A stretch of 20,609 nt of DNA from Priapulus caudatus (GCF_000485595.1 NW_014577407.1:67900-88508); one strand, 5' to 3'. Numbered from the stretch's first letter, positions 1-10,195 are shown. Translations and numbers: made by a program. Notes: generated by a model from the letters alone, not told the origin.

Positions 1-1765
1 ATGTGGGTCAAGTCGGGGGCAAAGTTGGAGTCGCTTGAAATTGGCACGATTTGCTGACAAAAATCGATAGTGTAAACGCAGCTTTATCATTGGTATTCGC
101 TTTACATCAAAATAATACATGAAAACTAAGCTAAACTAAATACATAGGTCAATAAACGAAACCCGTCAATATAGCACGGTATCAGTTCAGGGTTACTTTC
201 TTCGTAAAATAATGAGCAGATTTAAAAAAAGTAAATATTTCTCCAAACGTATTGATATCACCTCATTTTAACCAAATTAATTGGTCAATTTGGCAGAGTT
301 CAGCACCAGTGAAGTCACCATAGATGACATTATCAAAAAGATGAATAGCACCTGATTTTAACAAACTTAATTCTTTATACCATATGTTATACATTATATC
401 CGAATGTGTACACAGACAAATTACAATTTAAAAAATACAAATGAACGAAAATGAACCAATAAAAGTGTGCGTTGTGCTACTATTGAGACTCAGCTGACAA
501 CTGTGGGCATAATAAAAAAAAGTTTAAATTCGGCATAGTTTAACCTGGTATTAACAAAGTTTTGGCTTTTGTCTGCTAGATGGTTACATTCGCGAGAATT
601 CGGCTGTTCTACTTTTCTGACATCACCCCACTGCTAAAATTATCGCTCGTATTAAGGCATATTTATCGTCATTATATCTACAAATATGGGTGGATTTAAC
701 AAATATGGATAAGCCTATGTTGGTGTCGGACAGACAGTGAGATCGGTGGCGTGGGCATGATGCTCACCGTGGCGAAGATTACCGTGTCAGAAAATCGGCC
801 CCTCCTCTCATAATATAGGTACACTTATATAGTACGGGGTGTTCAGTACACCTTACCTCTACAATTAGGGGCAGGCGTCTTGTTAATGTTATGTTTCGGA
901 AGTACATTGAAATGTGTGGTGTAAAGCAGATTGCTATATTTTACTTAGCATATTAATTCTAATATAATAGTAATATAATACTGATGCAAACGTCTGCTAA
1001 GTAGCAATGGCGGGAGTCTCTTCGATTGTGGTGATCGGATGTGAAACGAAAGTTGAAAATTCGACAATGCTCTGGATGCTCAGCTTGTCAACACACAAAA
1101 TAGTTATTTGAATAGACGTTGTTCGTCTCTGTTCCCCAACACCATGTCTTAATCTATGCTACTATGGATAAAACACAAGACATGCAGAGACTCATTACGT
1201 GTACAACTGGTAGTTTATTCTGACATTGTAGACACCGATTACATAGCATTGGTTGCTGTGTTCCTGCACGCCAATGTATTCCTACCCCTTTTATTTATGT
1301 ATTAGTGTGTATGATTATATAAAAATAGCACAGCATCACAACAGTCACAAAATGGAATAAAGCTTTGTCAGACCTTATTAAAGCATTGTCAGCAAGGAAT
1401 AAACTACGCAGCTGAAAATGTTTCTGAGTAATAATGGCATGAATATATGTATCATTGGAAAATACATAATATATTCATGCCAATATCATTGTCCGGTTTA
1501 TAATGGGCGTGGAAGGTTAGGTATTTTTGTGGCCGGTAGTTATCCTGGCTATAATATCAGTGAATTGTGTGGGTGAAATAATTCTAAATTTATGAAGTAT
1601 AATGTCAGTATGACTTAGGCTTAACTATTTTTCTTGTAAATAGTGTTATCAGTTATGGTGATGAATAAATTATGAGTACTTTAAAAGGCATCAATATATT
1701 CAAGTTTCTATTTTAGTTTCTATTCTATATGTTCTAGTTTGACTATATTCAATTGTTTTTCTCAG
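1..1765. other. Non-coding flank or intron, no recognisable gene
   Basis: AT-rich sequence with no open frame that I can defend on either strand. It holds an imperfect direct repeat of about 24 bp (near 260 and 351, both reading CACCT/GATTTTAAC-like followed by TTAATT) and a hairpin at 1435-1482. It ends in a pyrimidine-rich acceptor for the exon at 1766. It is probably an intron of the plus-strand host gene, but no upstream exon could be identified. Confidence 0.45.
1435..1482. repeat. Hairpin-forming inverted repeat
   Basis: The arms TGGCATGAATATAT (1435-1448) and ATATATTCATGCCA (1469-1482) are perfect 14-bp complements around a 20-nt spacer, which itself carries GTAT near one end and ATAC near the other. 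It could be a remnant of a small palindromic element or a chance AT-rich hairpin. No target duplication was seen. Confidence 0.5.
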
Positions 1766-1909
1766 GAGCCAGATGCAATTCAGGCAGCTGTAATAGAGGA
1801 CCGTCTGGTAAAACAGCAGAAGGAACTGGCAGCCAAAGCTTCAATCGATCAGTGTGGAAAGGCGAATATAAGATTTAAGATTGCATTGCGTGATGAGCTC
1901 ATGAAACAG
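1766..1909 (+). CDS. Internal coding exon of an unrecognised host gene (exon A)
   Basis: This is an open segment of 144 nt (48 codons) with no stop. It begins right after the pyrimidine-rich acceptor TTGTTTTTCTCAG and ends at the donor ACAG|GTATGG, so both ends are in phase 0. The peptide starts EPDAIQAAVIEDRLVKQQKE and ends IALRDELMKQ. It is rich in Lys, Gln, Glu and Ala and looks helical, perhaps coiled-coil. It joins in frame to the phase-0 exon at 4535, and the intron between them carries a 1.85-kb transposon. I do not recognise the family and assign no function. The phase agreement with three later exons is the main argument that it is real; the alternative is a chance open stretch between AG and GT. 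Confidence 0.6.
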
Positions 1910-2088
1910 GTATGGTATGCATATTGTATATCCTGATCTATATCAGTGGGGTTAAATATAAAGATTTCTTATGTTTCAGATTAAACCCCTCTGGTATCAG
2001 TATAAGGCAATATCTACCAAATGCGAAATTAATAAGATAATTTGCTGCAACCTGGTCCTGCAAAGCATGGAAACTGGAATATCACAAT

Positions 2089-3939
2089 CAGGGGCGTAGA
2101 TAGCGGGGGGATGGGGGGGATGCATCCCCCCACTTATTGACGTGGGGGGATGGCGTGTACAATCATCCCCCCCTACTTTCAGGAGGAAAATGGGGGATTC
2201 AACATTTTCTGGGGGAGGACCCGCATACCCGTAACCCCCGCATGTTTCTTACCACCCTCCTCGAGAATCCTGCATTGAGCCACTGCTCGAGCGTAACAAA
2301 TTTAGCACCCCCACTTCAAATCAATCGTTTCCGCGGCGCCTGTAGAGTAGTGATAACAAAGATTATGATTAATGAATATTTGTATGCATATCAAAAGTTC
2401 AAATTTGAGTCATCTGACAGGGGCGTAGATAGCGGGGGATGGGGGTGTATCGCCCCACGACTATTGAGGTGGGTTGCTTTCATCACCCCCTACTTTCCGG
2501 AAAGAAAATGGGGGAAAAATATTTAATATTTTACAACGGACATATATACTGGATGATTTATCTACAAATGCCGTCATCGCTATTCATCTCTCCTAATGTA
2601 TTATTACAGAAATGGAATTTGAAATACAATCTAACTGTAAAAATGCTGTAATTTCGTTCAAGCATGACTTTTACTGAAACTGCAGACGGCTTCAATTTTT
2701 GGACGCATTCCCCATATACGATTTTTTTTTCAAAATTCCCACATCACGTCCTCAAAATATTTAAAAAAAAGAATTATCTCAATTTATTCAAATTAGAATT
2801 CTAGAACCTATTGGAGAGTTGGGATTTGCATTTTTAGGGGGGTTGAATGGGGAAATTCAAATTCATCTCACTTTTGGGAGGGGGGATGGGAATGTTGGGG
2901 TGCTGAGACTCTGACCGAAGTATATTCGCGCGATTTTGTATAAGGGGTGAAAATACTGCACTATTTGGTTCAAATCTGGTTGTTTTTCTCATATTTCTTT
3001 TGCTTTTAAGGTTCTCACTTCTCAGTAAAATATACGTTTCTATCAAAATTTCAGGGGAGATGGATCTAGTGGCTGTAGTTGTCAACGGGGGGTCGGTAGC
3101 ACAGGGGCGGTCGGGCCGCCCTCCCCTAGAATTTTTCAGGGTTAAAGGTATTTAGCCTAGGTAAGTCTGACACTGGCAACCCCAGTGGGACATGTAGTGT
3201 TATACAGCAGATTTCGGTAGTAAGCATTTTAGTCTTTGGTGTCCAAAGGTAAATACTCAACTCAACAGGTGATGTTATTTGTGACTGTAGTTGTTTAATA
3301 GTTGCTGCACTCATAGTGCCAGGAAATTGCTCGAAGAGGTGTTTACTTTCAAAAAACTTTCCGGGGAGGTCCCCTGGACCTCTCCCTAAACAGGAGGGAG
3401 ACACCACTGATAGGAAGGAAAAATCCCTGATATTTTATGATAAAGATGTCCAAATTGATTGCTTTTAAGATTGCATACTTTTTAACATTTCGCACACACA
3501 GTGCGCGCTTCGTGCCCCTTCGAGCGCATAATTCGCCCCCCCGCCTAGAATTTCACTTCTGGATCCGCCACTGGTTGGTGTGTGTGTGTGGGGGACGGTT
3601 GCGTGTCCGTTAAACTCGGGATCCAAAGAAAAAATACCTTCGAATTCACAAATTGCCACTTACAATGTAATTTTTTTTCAATTACTCAAAAACGACACTC
3701 TTGAGAGTTCTAAAATGCTAAAATCCAGAGCTTCCGGGGCTCCGCCCCCTGGACCCCGGGCAAGGGCTCTTGCCCCTGCACCCCACAGGGCCCTACGGGC
3801 GGCCCCTGGTCCCACCTACTTAAGGCTTTGCGCCAGGCTCTCGCAGTGTGCGCTACTCGCACACAGTCTTCATATACATTATGATGGAGGTAACAGCGAA
3901 ATCATCCCCCCCACAACTGAGGACCTGTCTACGCCACTG
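2089..3939. mobile_element. Non-autonomous hAT-like DNA transposon, 1851 bp, 8-bp TSD
   Basis: The ends are short inverted repeats: CAGGGGCGTAGATAG at the left and, reversed, CAGTGGCGTAGACAG at the right. The flanks are an exact 8-bp direct repeat ATCACAAT (2081-2088 and 3940-3947), the target-duplication length of hAT elements. Next to each end are G/C homopolymer-rich blocks. No transposase frame is visible, so it would need a helper. The left 100 bp is partly repeated at 2418. Further CAGKGGYG-type termini lie inside (3101, end at 3407, end at 3572), which suggests a composite built from several related insertions. It lies in the intron between exons A and B. Confidence 0.75.
2418..2520 (+). 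repeat. Second copy of the hAT-like element's left head
   Basis: It begins CAGGGGCGTAGATAGCGGGG like the element start at 2089 and runs parallel to it for about 100 bp, including a CCCCCTACTTTC block and a GAAAATGGGGG block. It has no target duplication that I could find, so it is either a nested sister insertion that lost its far end or a tandem duplication of the head. Confidence 0.6.
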
Positions 3940-3947
3940 ATCACAAT

Positions 3948-4534
3948 TACAGTTTCTGTATCTAGTAAATGTTGGGAAATAGGCCGTAGCCCTGGTGAAT
4001 TGCTGTATTTGTGTTGACGTATGGTAAATAAGGCAGAAATAATAGAGAAAAACGTATTTGAAAGGAAATGCGGTGCGAGTCAGTTTGAAGTCTCTTCAAC
4101 ATGTACAGTGGCCAGTGACAAAGGATCGATACATGTTCTCGGTCCCATCCATTCTTGCTTATATAATAGTTGCTCAACTCCTGGTCTTCATGTATCGGGT
4201 CTTCCTTTCTGGCCTGTTGCTGTTCCTTTGTTAGTAGTTTGTTCATCTCTATATTTCATTAACTCCAATTAAATCGGAAGGCACGTTTCATATCATACAG
4301 GATCGTACACTTACGTTTGGGTGCCATTTTCTACTTATATGGTCGTAACACTTAGAAATTCAGCTGCGAATTGTCCGTTCAGTTTATGTTTTATAATGTT
4401 CAACATGATGAATTCGAGGTAATTATTTTGTTGTAGTAATCGGTAAGATATCAATAGGATGATTTCTGTTTAAACATTTTGGCCTTTTTAAGAGAATAAT
4501 TCTAGATGTACAATGTTGTTTGTTTTGTTGGTAG
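3948..4534. other. Intron remainder, nothing recognised
   Basis: This is unique-looking AT-rich sequence between the hAT-like element and exon B. Open stretches on both strands here are short, overlap each other and show no family motif. The last 25 bases are T/G-rich and end in GGTAG, serving as the acceptor for the exon at 4535. Confidence 0.4.
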
Positions 4535-4618
4535 CATTGTGGAAGAATTATGGCTGACATGCATGGACTACACCAGACAGACAGACAGCAAAAGCAAGCC
4601 ACAGTTTCAAAAATTCCG
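4535..4618 (+). CDS. Internal coding exon of the unrecognised host gene (exon B)
   Basis: This is an open segment of 84 nt (28 codons) after the acceptor TTTTGTTGGTAG and before the strong donor CCG|GTAAGT. Both boundaries are phase 0, matching exon A upstream and the exon at 14742 downstream. The peptide begins HCGRIMADMHGLHQTDRQQK and ends KIP. It includes two in-frame Met codons, so an alternative first-exon start here cannot be excluded. The donor is the best splice match of the four exons. The following intron is 10.1 kb and contains the whole Gypsy element. The family is not recognised. Confidence 0.6.
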
Positions 4619-5126
4619 GTAAGTATGACACTCTATTAAAATGACTAATTTTTAGTATATTTATTAAGGAATTTGGTTAAAAAAATGGTGTTGCTAACAC
4701 TAAAAACATGTTAGTGGATAAGGTTGTTTTTTAAAGGGATACATGACCCTATATAGGTTCCTACTAGGTTCCTTGTATATTTTCAGTTAAAATAGGTTTA
4801 AATTACGCGACATAAAAAATTTCAATGTTCAATATTAATTAGAAATATTCAATATTATTGTTAAAGGAATACTTTACTCTAGAATTTGAGAGTATATTAT
4901 GATAGTTGATTTATAAATAATAGCACATACCTATAAATATCTATACTTACGCATTCACTGTTCACGTTTGTCATAAAACAACATTGAATTTCTAAATCTT
5001 CATTTTTGGGCGCTGTCATGACACCCGCGACCGTGCTGCCACCCTGAAAAAGTTGCGCATTTGCCAATTAATTTTGCAAGTTACAGACTGAGGGCTAATC
5101 ACAAAAGTGCAATTATATTTATAGTA
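4619..5126. other. Intron, nothing recognised
   Basis: AT-rich intronic sequence following the GTAAGT donor. I see no coding potential, no tandem repeat and no transposon terminus until the 5-bp duplication TACCT at 5127. Confidence 0.4.
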
Positions 5127-5131
5127 TACCT

Positions 5132-5642
5132 CAGGGTTCTCCCTACGTTGCGCAAACGGGGCGCGCGCGCCCCGTTTTGGGAAACTCCCCCCTGTTTGAA
5201 TCGTTGCGCCCCGTTTGAAATACCTCCGCCCCGATTAAATTCCACCACAATAAAAGTTTGCCAGCGCGGGAATCGATCGTCAAGAATTCCCGTTCGACCA
5301 GGACATCCGACGCGTGTATTTTTACCGTACCACGCATGCACTGCAGACAGTACACAAGTTAACCTGACAACACACAGATAACCTGTGCCGAACCGGTAAC
5401 AGTTAACCTGTCACTAACTGTACACCGACTCGGCTATCTTATATATACAAGAACCCCAAATACCGTCTATGGTGTGGTGGCGATTTTACGCATTAATTAG
5501 TGGTACGGTAAAAATACACGCTCCCGGACCCCCCTAGTTTCCCCCCTCCTCCCTCCCCCTAGTTTCCCCCCTCTCCCTACCCCTCCCCTTCCCCTACCCC
5601 TCCCCTCCCCCCTGTTTGAATTTCATCCTGGGGAGAACCCTG
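5132..5642. mobile_element. Non-autonomous TIR element, 511 bp, 5-bp TSD
   Basis: The left end is CAGGGTTCTCCCTACG and the reversed right end is CAGGGTTCTCCCCAGG, an 11-12 bp inverted repeat. Both ends are flanked by TACCT (5127-5131 and 5643-5647). A GTTTGAA motif next to C-rich runs recurs in both subterminal regions. There is no coding capacity. The CAGGG terminus resembles hAT-type ends, but the duplication is 5 bp rather than 8, so the superfamily is an inference. It contains an extreme C-rich tract at 5521-5616. Confidence 0.65.
5521..5616 (-). repeat. C-rich / G4-prone tract
   Basis: The plus strand is an almost pure pyrimidine run of CCCCT/CCCCTA-type units. The minus strand therefore carries more than eight runs of four or more G with 1-3 nt spacers, which fits the standard G-quadruplex pattern. 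It lies inside the 511-bp TIR element. Confidence 0.7.
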
Positions 5643-5809
5643 TACCTAAATGCTAGTTAACCAAACGATATTAATTTTATGACAAATTTATCCATATTAT
5701 AACTGAAACTATATGTGGTTATAAGATATTGCAATCTTTCTGCTTTTAAATTAATAAATAAGAAACACCCTCGGTCTTCCCTTGGCTCAAAAGTCCATTT
5801 GCACAACTT

Positions 5810-5976
5810 TGAAGTGACGATAAGTCTGGATTTAATCACAATACTTTTATTGAATAATTCTGCTAGCTACATAATGCTGATCATCTGTTTTTGGCTGAGC
5901 TTCCTGTTCCTGTTGGTACATAGAATGCTCACTAGGGGAGAACCGAAGGGGGTTTCGGAATTACATGAACACTACA
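5810..5976 (-). repeat. 3' LTR of the Gypsy element
   Basis: It is the 167-bp partner of the repeat at 14202-14368. Read on the minus strand it starts TGTAGTGTTCATG and ends ACTTCA. An AATAAA polyadenylation signal (minus strand, near 5851-5856) lies about 40 bp from the LTR end. The purine tract immediately before it fixes its start at 5976. Confidence 0.92.
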
Positions 5977-5989
5977 TTCCTCCCTTTCT
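5977..5989 (-). promoter_or_regulatory. Polypurine tract of the Gypsy element
   Basis: The minus strand reads AGAAAGGGAGGAA and directly abuts the 3' LTR. This is the expected primer site for plus-strand DNA synthesis during reverse transcription and independently supports the LTR boundary. Confidence 0.85.
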
Positions 5990-6432
5990 AGATAAGAACT
6001 TGTTCTCTTTTAACATTGTTCGATCTGTATAATAGAAACCGTGATTAGGCATGTTAGGTAACACTTGAAGCCTATCGACAATTATGTCTGATTCACGATA
6101 TGGAACAATAATGGAGTCTAAATGTTCAACACTATTATCATGGTCTTCTAATGATTATACGGAAATCTTTGCTGAAACTCATGAACTTACGGCAGAGCGA
6201 ATATCAAATCAAACTACAAATTACAAACAATTTATACAGTCAAAACACATAAGAACAACTAACTCTTCCAAACATAGTTGCTCTTGACACGAACAGAACT
6301 CAACATAGTGATTATGCCAAATTCAGTTTGTGGAAAACAAAGAGGGAGAGGTCCCCAGTACTTCACCTCGATAATCCAATCTTTACCATTGGATTGTTTC
6401 CCCAACTGAGCTTAACACGGCATGATTACCAG
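5990..6432 (-). other. Gypsy 3' untranslated region
   Basis: About 440 bp between the end of the pol region and the polypurine tract. I see no convincing frame on the minus strand and no envelope-like hydrophobic protein. A plus-strand open stretch of 67 codons at 6084 shows no motif and is not called. Confidence 0.5.
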
Positions 6433-6837
6433 TCAACACTTATTTGTTTGCGAAGTGTTTGGGTAGTCCGGTATGATCTCTGAAACGGACTGGTAACCTG
6501 TGTTTGCGCTCTCAGTGGATTTCAGTGGACTGCTGCTGTTTCTATCCTTGGGCAGAGTTTCGTGGTCGGCATCACCGGCGTTATCCAGTGTCATCGGGAT
6601 CATCATCTGCTGGTTCTTCGTCACGTTGTGTTGTGTCAATGCGCTTGAAATGGGTAACGTTCTGTGTGATTGTGAACGATCCTCGGCGAGCAGTGACCAT
6701 ACTGCCTTTCTTCCTTTCAACGGTTAGCGGTTCAGGGACAAAATATGATCTGAACTTATTTTGACGGCATTGGCGGACCAATACAGTATCGCCTTCGCGA
6801 ATGTCCGAGACTTTGGCGCGGCGTTTCTCGTCTACCT
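6433..6837 (-). pseudogene. Integrase C-terminal region (frameshifted)
   Basis: A frame change near 6838 separates this part from the integrase core; reading resumes with a basic stretch and then IREGDTVLVRQ, NKFRSYFVPEPLTVERKKG and FTITQNVTHFKRI. This pattern (VLV, then NKF...Y.PEPLTV, then a final THFKRI) fits the SH3-like C-terminal domain of metazoan Gypsy integrases, which binds DNA. After about 60 residues there is an acidic segment (DEEPADDDPDD) and then another frame open to 6433 with a polar Ser/Thr-rich tail. Whether the tail is native or a frameshift product is unclear. It forms the 3' end of pol. Confidence 0.7.
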
Positions 6838-7678
6838 AGCTTTTCATAGTTTGTTTCTTCAGCTTGTCTTTTTCCTCTACTTTGGAACGTGTGTCTTGGA
6901 ATGGCGGTGTATCGGGTTCCGGCATTTGTGGAAGTTGGGTGCGGAAACGACGGTTGTATAGCGCTTCAGCTGGGGCGACACCAGTTGTCGAGTGAAGAGT
7001 TGTCTGATACTGGCGCAAGAAACGATTAAGTTCTTGTTTCCAGCTTTTCTTCTCGATGGTCGCTGTGTGAATAGCTTTCATCATCGTGTCCATGAAGCGT
7101 TCCACCTCACCGTTTGCTTCTGGATGCAACGGAGTTATCTTACGATGATGGAAACCGAGATGGTTTCCGAAGTTGTCAAAGTCATCGCTATTGAACGGTG
7201 GTCCGTTATGTGATCGAACAGTTTCTGGTGTCCCTTGTCGAGCAAAGATATTGTCCAGTTTCGGAACGACTGTTTTCGCTGAGGTTGAATGAACGATCTC
7301 GACCTCCGGAAATCTGCTGTAATTATCTATGACCACTAACAATATTTCATTTGATGGTAGTGGACCGGCAAAGTTTGAGACTTCACACCATGGGGCTGCT
7401 GGAAGGCTGGACATAACGAGAGGTTCTGGTGGCATAGACTTTCGAGTTGTTGCCTGGCACGGTATGCATTGCTGGACGACTTTCTCTACCATCTTGTCGA
7501 TTCCTGGGAACCAGATCTTGGAGCGTAGCAGGCGTTTTGTTTTCACCTAGCCTTGGTGACCTACATGTGCAAGATCAACGGCTTTCTACTGTAGCTCTGC
7601 GGGAATTCGTAAGCGTGTTTGTCGCAGTATCATACCATCATGGCTCATGAACTCATCTCGAATTGCTTTGTACAGTGT
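6836..7678 (-). pseudogene. Integrase N-terminal zinc domain and core, inactive
   Basis: It is read in the same frame as the upstream RT/RNase H and is separated from it by a TAA at 7679-7681. An HHCC zinc module is visible (HVGH near 7560-7570, then QQCIPC near 7460), with two in-frame TAG codons just before and just after the HVGH motif. The core shows GPLPSNE, VVIDNYSRFPEVEIVHSTSA, NGPPFNS and ANGEVERFM. Of the DDE triad only the Glu of GEVERF is kept. The expected Asp before FAGPLP is Asn (codon AAC), and the Asp of the RSDNG-type motif is His (RSHNG, codon CAT). The His-to-Glu spacing is 36 positions, as in D-X35-E, so the residue assignment is firm. Strand transfer would be abolished. 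Confidence 0.9.
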
Positions 7679-8773
7679 TTAGTCCTTGTCTTTCCAGTTG
7701 CCAGTTTTCAGTGCTGCTTGTAGCTTTTGGATAACCGGGTCAGTGCGAGACGCTTCTCGGATTTGATCAACGGACATAGCATTCGGCACCGCGTTCTGAC
7801 AGACATAGTTCACAAATATTTCCGCGATATTTTCGGCTTCGGCTGACGATTTAGCTGGGTGATGGCTCAAGAAATCCGCAGGATTGTTCTCGTTGCATCC
7901 AGGTTTGTAGACAAGATTGAAGTTGTAGGGAGTTAAACGCAGGCGCCATCTCTCGATCCTGGCAGAACCTGGTTTAGTGCTGTTCACGATCCCAAGGAGC
8001 GGCTTATGGTCTGGTCTGATCGTAAAATCTGAGCCATAGATGTATAGGTGGAAATGTTCTGCCCCCCATACCACTGCAAACATCTCTCTGTCAGTTTGCG
8101 AGTAGCGCGATTCGACCTTGGAGAGGGCGTGACTATTGTAGCTAATGACCTTGTTGTTCTGCGTGAATATTGCCCCGTGACCAGTCGGGCTAGCATCGAC
8201 GATGATATCGGACGGTTTTCTCGCATCCAAATGCTCCATAACATGGGCTCCGGCTAGTGCTTTCTGCAGATCTCGAAATGCGTCTTCGTGGCGGCTTTCC
8301 CATATCCACGGTGTGTCTTGTCGTGTCAGTTTGCGTAATGGCGTCGTGATTGTGGCATAGTTAGGAACGGAACGCGACACGTATTGCGCCATGCCTAGGA
8401 AGGACTTTACTTCGGATGCGTTGGTTGGCGGTGGAGCGTTAACAAGCACGTCGATCTTTTTCGGATCTGCTGCTAAGCCATCTTTCCCGAAAACATGTCC
8501 ATAGAGTGACGCATGAGGTTGCACGAATTTGCATTTCTCCAAGTTGAGTCTGGCATTGTAGTCCTGTAGGCGCTTCAGAACTGCTTTCAAGTTTGCGTTG
8601 TGCTCTGGCCTTGTTTTTTCGTGAACGATAATGTCATCTGATATGTTGAGATAACCCTTGAGATCACTGAGAATCTTGGCGATCGTGCTCTGAAACACTT
8701 CAGATGCTGCGTTGACACCGAAAAGAAGTCGCTTATAGCGGAATAATCCTATGTGTGTGCTAAACGTTGTCAT
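7679..8773 (-). pseudogene. Reverse transcriptase (palm/thumb) and RNase H
   Basis: A 364-codon open segment. The first 50 residues carry RT motifs: FRYKRLLFGVNAASEVFQ, then the active-site loop YLNISDDIIV with the Asp pair at residues 46-47. The Ser in SDD is a variant I know from animal Gypsy elements. The thumb and connection follow (FVQPHASLYGH, then VKSFLGMAQYV). RNase H begins near residue 185 with the catalytic set Asp193 (IIVDASPTG), Glu230 (YSQTDREMFAVVW) and Asp255 (RPDHKPL). The linker to integrase shows YKPGCNENNPADFLSHHP. The segment starts mid-domain because two frame breaks and a stop separate it from the RT fingers at 8774-9081. It ends in TAA, so the polyprotein is broken. 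Confidence 0.95.
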
Positions 8774-9081
8774 GTATCACGATTTCGGATCCAAGCTGGT
8801 GATATGCACTCGTGAGATCTAATATGCTGAATACGATACTGCCATTTCAATCGGAGATCAGTTCGTCGATTGTTGGCATGTTGATGTTTCTCACGTACGA
8901 TTGCAGTGTTTGCTGCTCTCATGTCAATGCAGATGCGCGTTTTCCCATTTTTCTGGGGGATGATGACAATAGGGCTTATCCATAGCGTCGGGACATCTGC
9001 CTTCTCAATAATGTCAAGTTTGATAAGTCTGTCTAATTCAGCTTCCACGTCTCGGCGTATGTGAAAAGGAACTCCTATGAT
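8774..9081 (-). pseudogene. Reverse transcriptase N-terminal (fingers/palm) part, frameshifted
   Basis: The fingers domain reads VPFHIRRDVEAELDRLIKLD, SPIVIIPQKNGKTRICIDMR and ANTAIVREKH, all typical of Gypsy RT. Near 8885 the frame shifts by one base. The next frame gives the expected MPTIDEL and then a palm segment with LDLTSAYHQL, which contains the first catalytic Asp, but with a TGA near 8847 in place of the usual Leu codon. A further frame change near 8773 leads into the long RT/RNase H segment. The 451-bp insertion at 9082 cuts just upstream of VPFHIRRD. Confidence 0.9.
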
Positions 9082-9532
9082 CAGGCATGAAAATTTTCCG
9101 CATTTCTGCGGATTTTCACTTTTCCCGTGCAGCACGCTACTACGGGCATATGTATAGGCGCACGGTTTATCGATCGTCTACTGCGGCTGGCAGCAAGCCA
9201 CCGAAGGGTAGACTGGTATTCGGCCTCATGCTCTGCTAGACAATGTACACGCTCTGCGACAAACAGTGCGGCCGCGAACCAGTGTACCCTGGGTGCACGC
9301 TGGTTCTTGCGTGTGCACGTACATGTATTATAAAAATGTTTATTCAGATCCTGTTTCGGTATGTGTTCTGCTATATGGAATTATCTTAATCCAGATTCTC
9401 TTTAAATATAAGGTTAAAAAGCTCATTACAGAATGCACCAGATTGCATGATTCTGACCCCCAAAATTAAAAAATCTCCCTCCCCGCCTCGGGGGTTTTCA
9501 GTGTTTTTCTTTACCAGTCATTTTCATGCCTG
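9082..9532. mobile_element. Non-autonomous TIR element, 451 bp, 6-bp TSD, inside the Gypsy pol
   Basis: The left end is CAGGCATGAAAATTTTCC and the reversed right end is CAGGCATGAAAATGACTG: 13 bp identical. It is flanked by TATGAT on both sides (9076-9081 and 9533-9538). It contains no open frame of note. Taking it out brings the protease-RT linker next to the RT fingers, confirming a clean insertion into an already present Gypsy copy. The CAGG ends suggest a hAT relative, but the target duplication is 6 bp, not 8. Confidence 0.82.
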
Positions 9533-9538
9533 TATGAT

Positions 9539-9709
9539 GTTGCTACTTCAGCAGTATATCAGTGTTGATGTGTAGTTTCGCTTGCATCTGAGAAGTTTAC
9601 CAATCCCTTCCTTGAATAGGTCAGGAAACGCTTCGACGATTTCAGATTTTTTACGCGAGACTAAGTTGACGTTACAGTTTATGTAAATTATGTCAAGTGC
9701 TTGGGCGGT
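9539..9709 (-). pseudogene. Linker between protease and RT
   Basis: It is read in the protease frame after a TGA at 9710-9712. The peptide includes ALDIIYI, then SEIVEAFPDLFKEGIGKL and, in the next phase, LHINTDI. In Gypsy polyproteins a segment of the type LF.GVGKL...LHI precedes the RT fingers, so this is the expected connector. A stop and a frame change near 9550 lie just before the insertion site of the 451-bp element. Confidence 0.8.
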
Positions 9710-10187
9710 TCAGAAACTAAGCAGGTTACCTCCTGTCCCCGAAACGACGTAGAATACTGCCCTTTCCGATGCTTCACGGTGACGTACGTTGGCGGTAAAC
9801 ATTCCGATGACAGGTATCGGCGTTTTTGAACCATAAGGATACAACATGGTTTGGGGTTGATGGAGCTGTTCTGTGTGCGGTCGCGATTTGCGTAACTCGT
9901 CATATGATTTCTCATCAATGATGTTTACTGACGCACCGGAATCGATCATGAATTGCACAGGACCAGTGTTAAGTTTTATGCAGCATTGTGGTAGTCGATT
10001 TTTCCCTGATTGGGCTAGAGCGATTTGTTCACACGGCGGATATTCCCATACGGAATAAACGTATTCGTCCTCATCATCACCTGAAACTGTGGTGTTCGCC
10101 AATTCTGCGCATATTGCGTTTTGAGTCTTTTGACCTAGACGGCTCCTTTGACAGACTTTGCTAAAATGTCCGACAAAACCGCAAGCT
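9710..10187 (-). pseudogene. Second gag zinc knuckle and retropepsin-type protease
   Basis: One open frame. At the N-terminal end is a zinc knuckle CTACGFVGHFSKVC (C-X2-C-X4-H-X4-C). After a 60-residue linker with an acidic DDEDEY patch comes the aspartic protease: CCIKLNTGPVQFMIDSGASV, with the active-site Asp in DSGA, then NIIDEKSYDEL and a PVIGMFTANV strand. The frame ends at TGA 9710-9712, where related proteins would continue. Having the knuckle and the protease in one frame shows that gag and pol were a single frame or nearly so here. The knuckle abuts the hAT-like insertion at 10196. Confidence 0.9.
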
Positions 10188-10195
10188 GTGCATTC

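Noticed and set aside
690-830. Possible exon near 710-800
   Set aside because: One frame is open for about 28 codons but lacks a convincing acceptor and donor pair and cannot be linked in phase to the exon at 1766.
1980-2097. Acceptor-like TTATGTTTCAG followed by 39 open codons
   Set aside because: No donor is found before the stop, and it lies only 70 bp after the donor of exon A. The exon A to exon B connection is better.
2137-2651. Plus-strand frames of 129 and 70 codons in the hAT-like element
   Set aside because: They run through G/C homopolymer-rich terminal repeats and both duplicated heads; there are no transposase motifs.
3126-3407. Minus-strand frame of 93 codons
   Set aside because: It lies in the composite transposon region, no motif is recognisable, and its start coincides with a transposon-like terminus.
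6500-7650. Plus-strand open frames opposite the integrase region
   Set aside because: They are antisense shadows of the Gypsy integrase frame and show no family motif.
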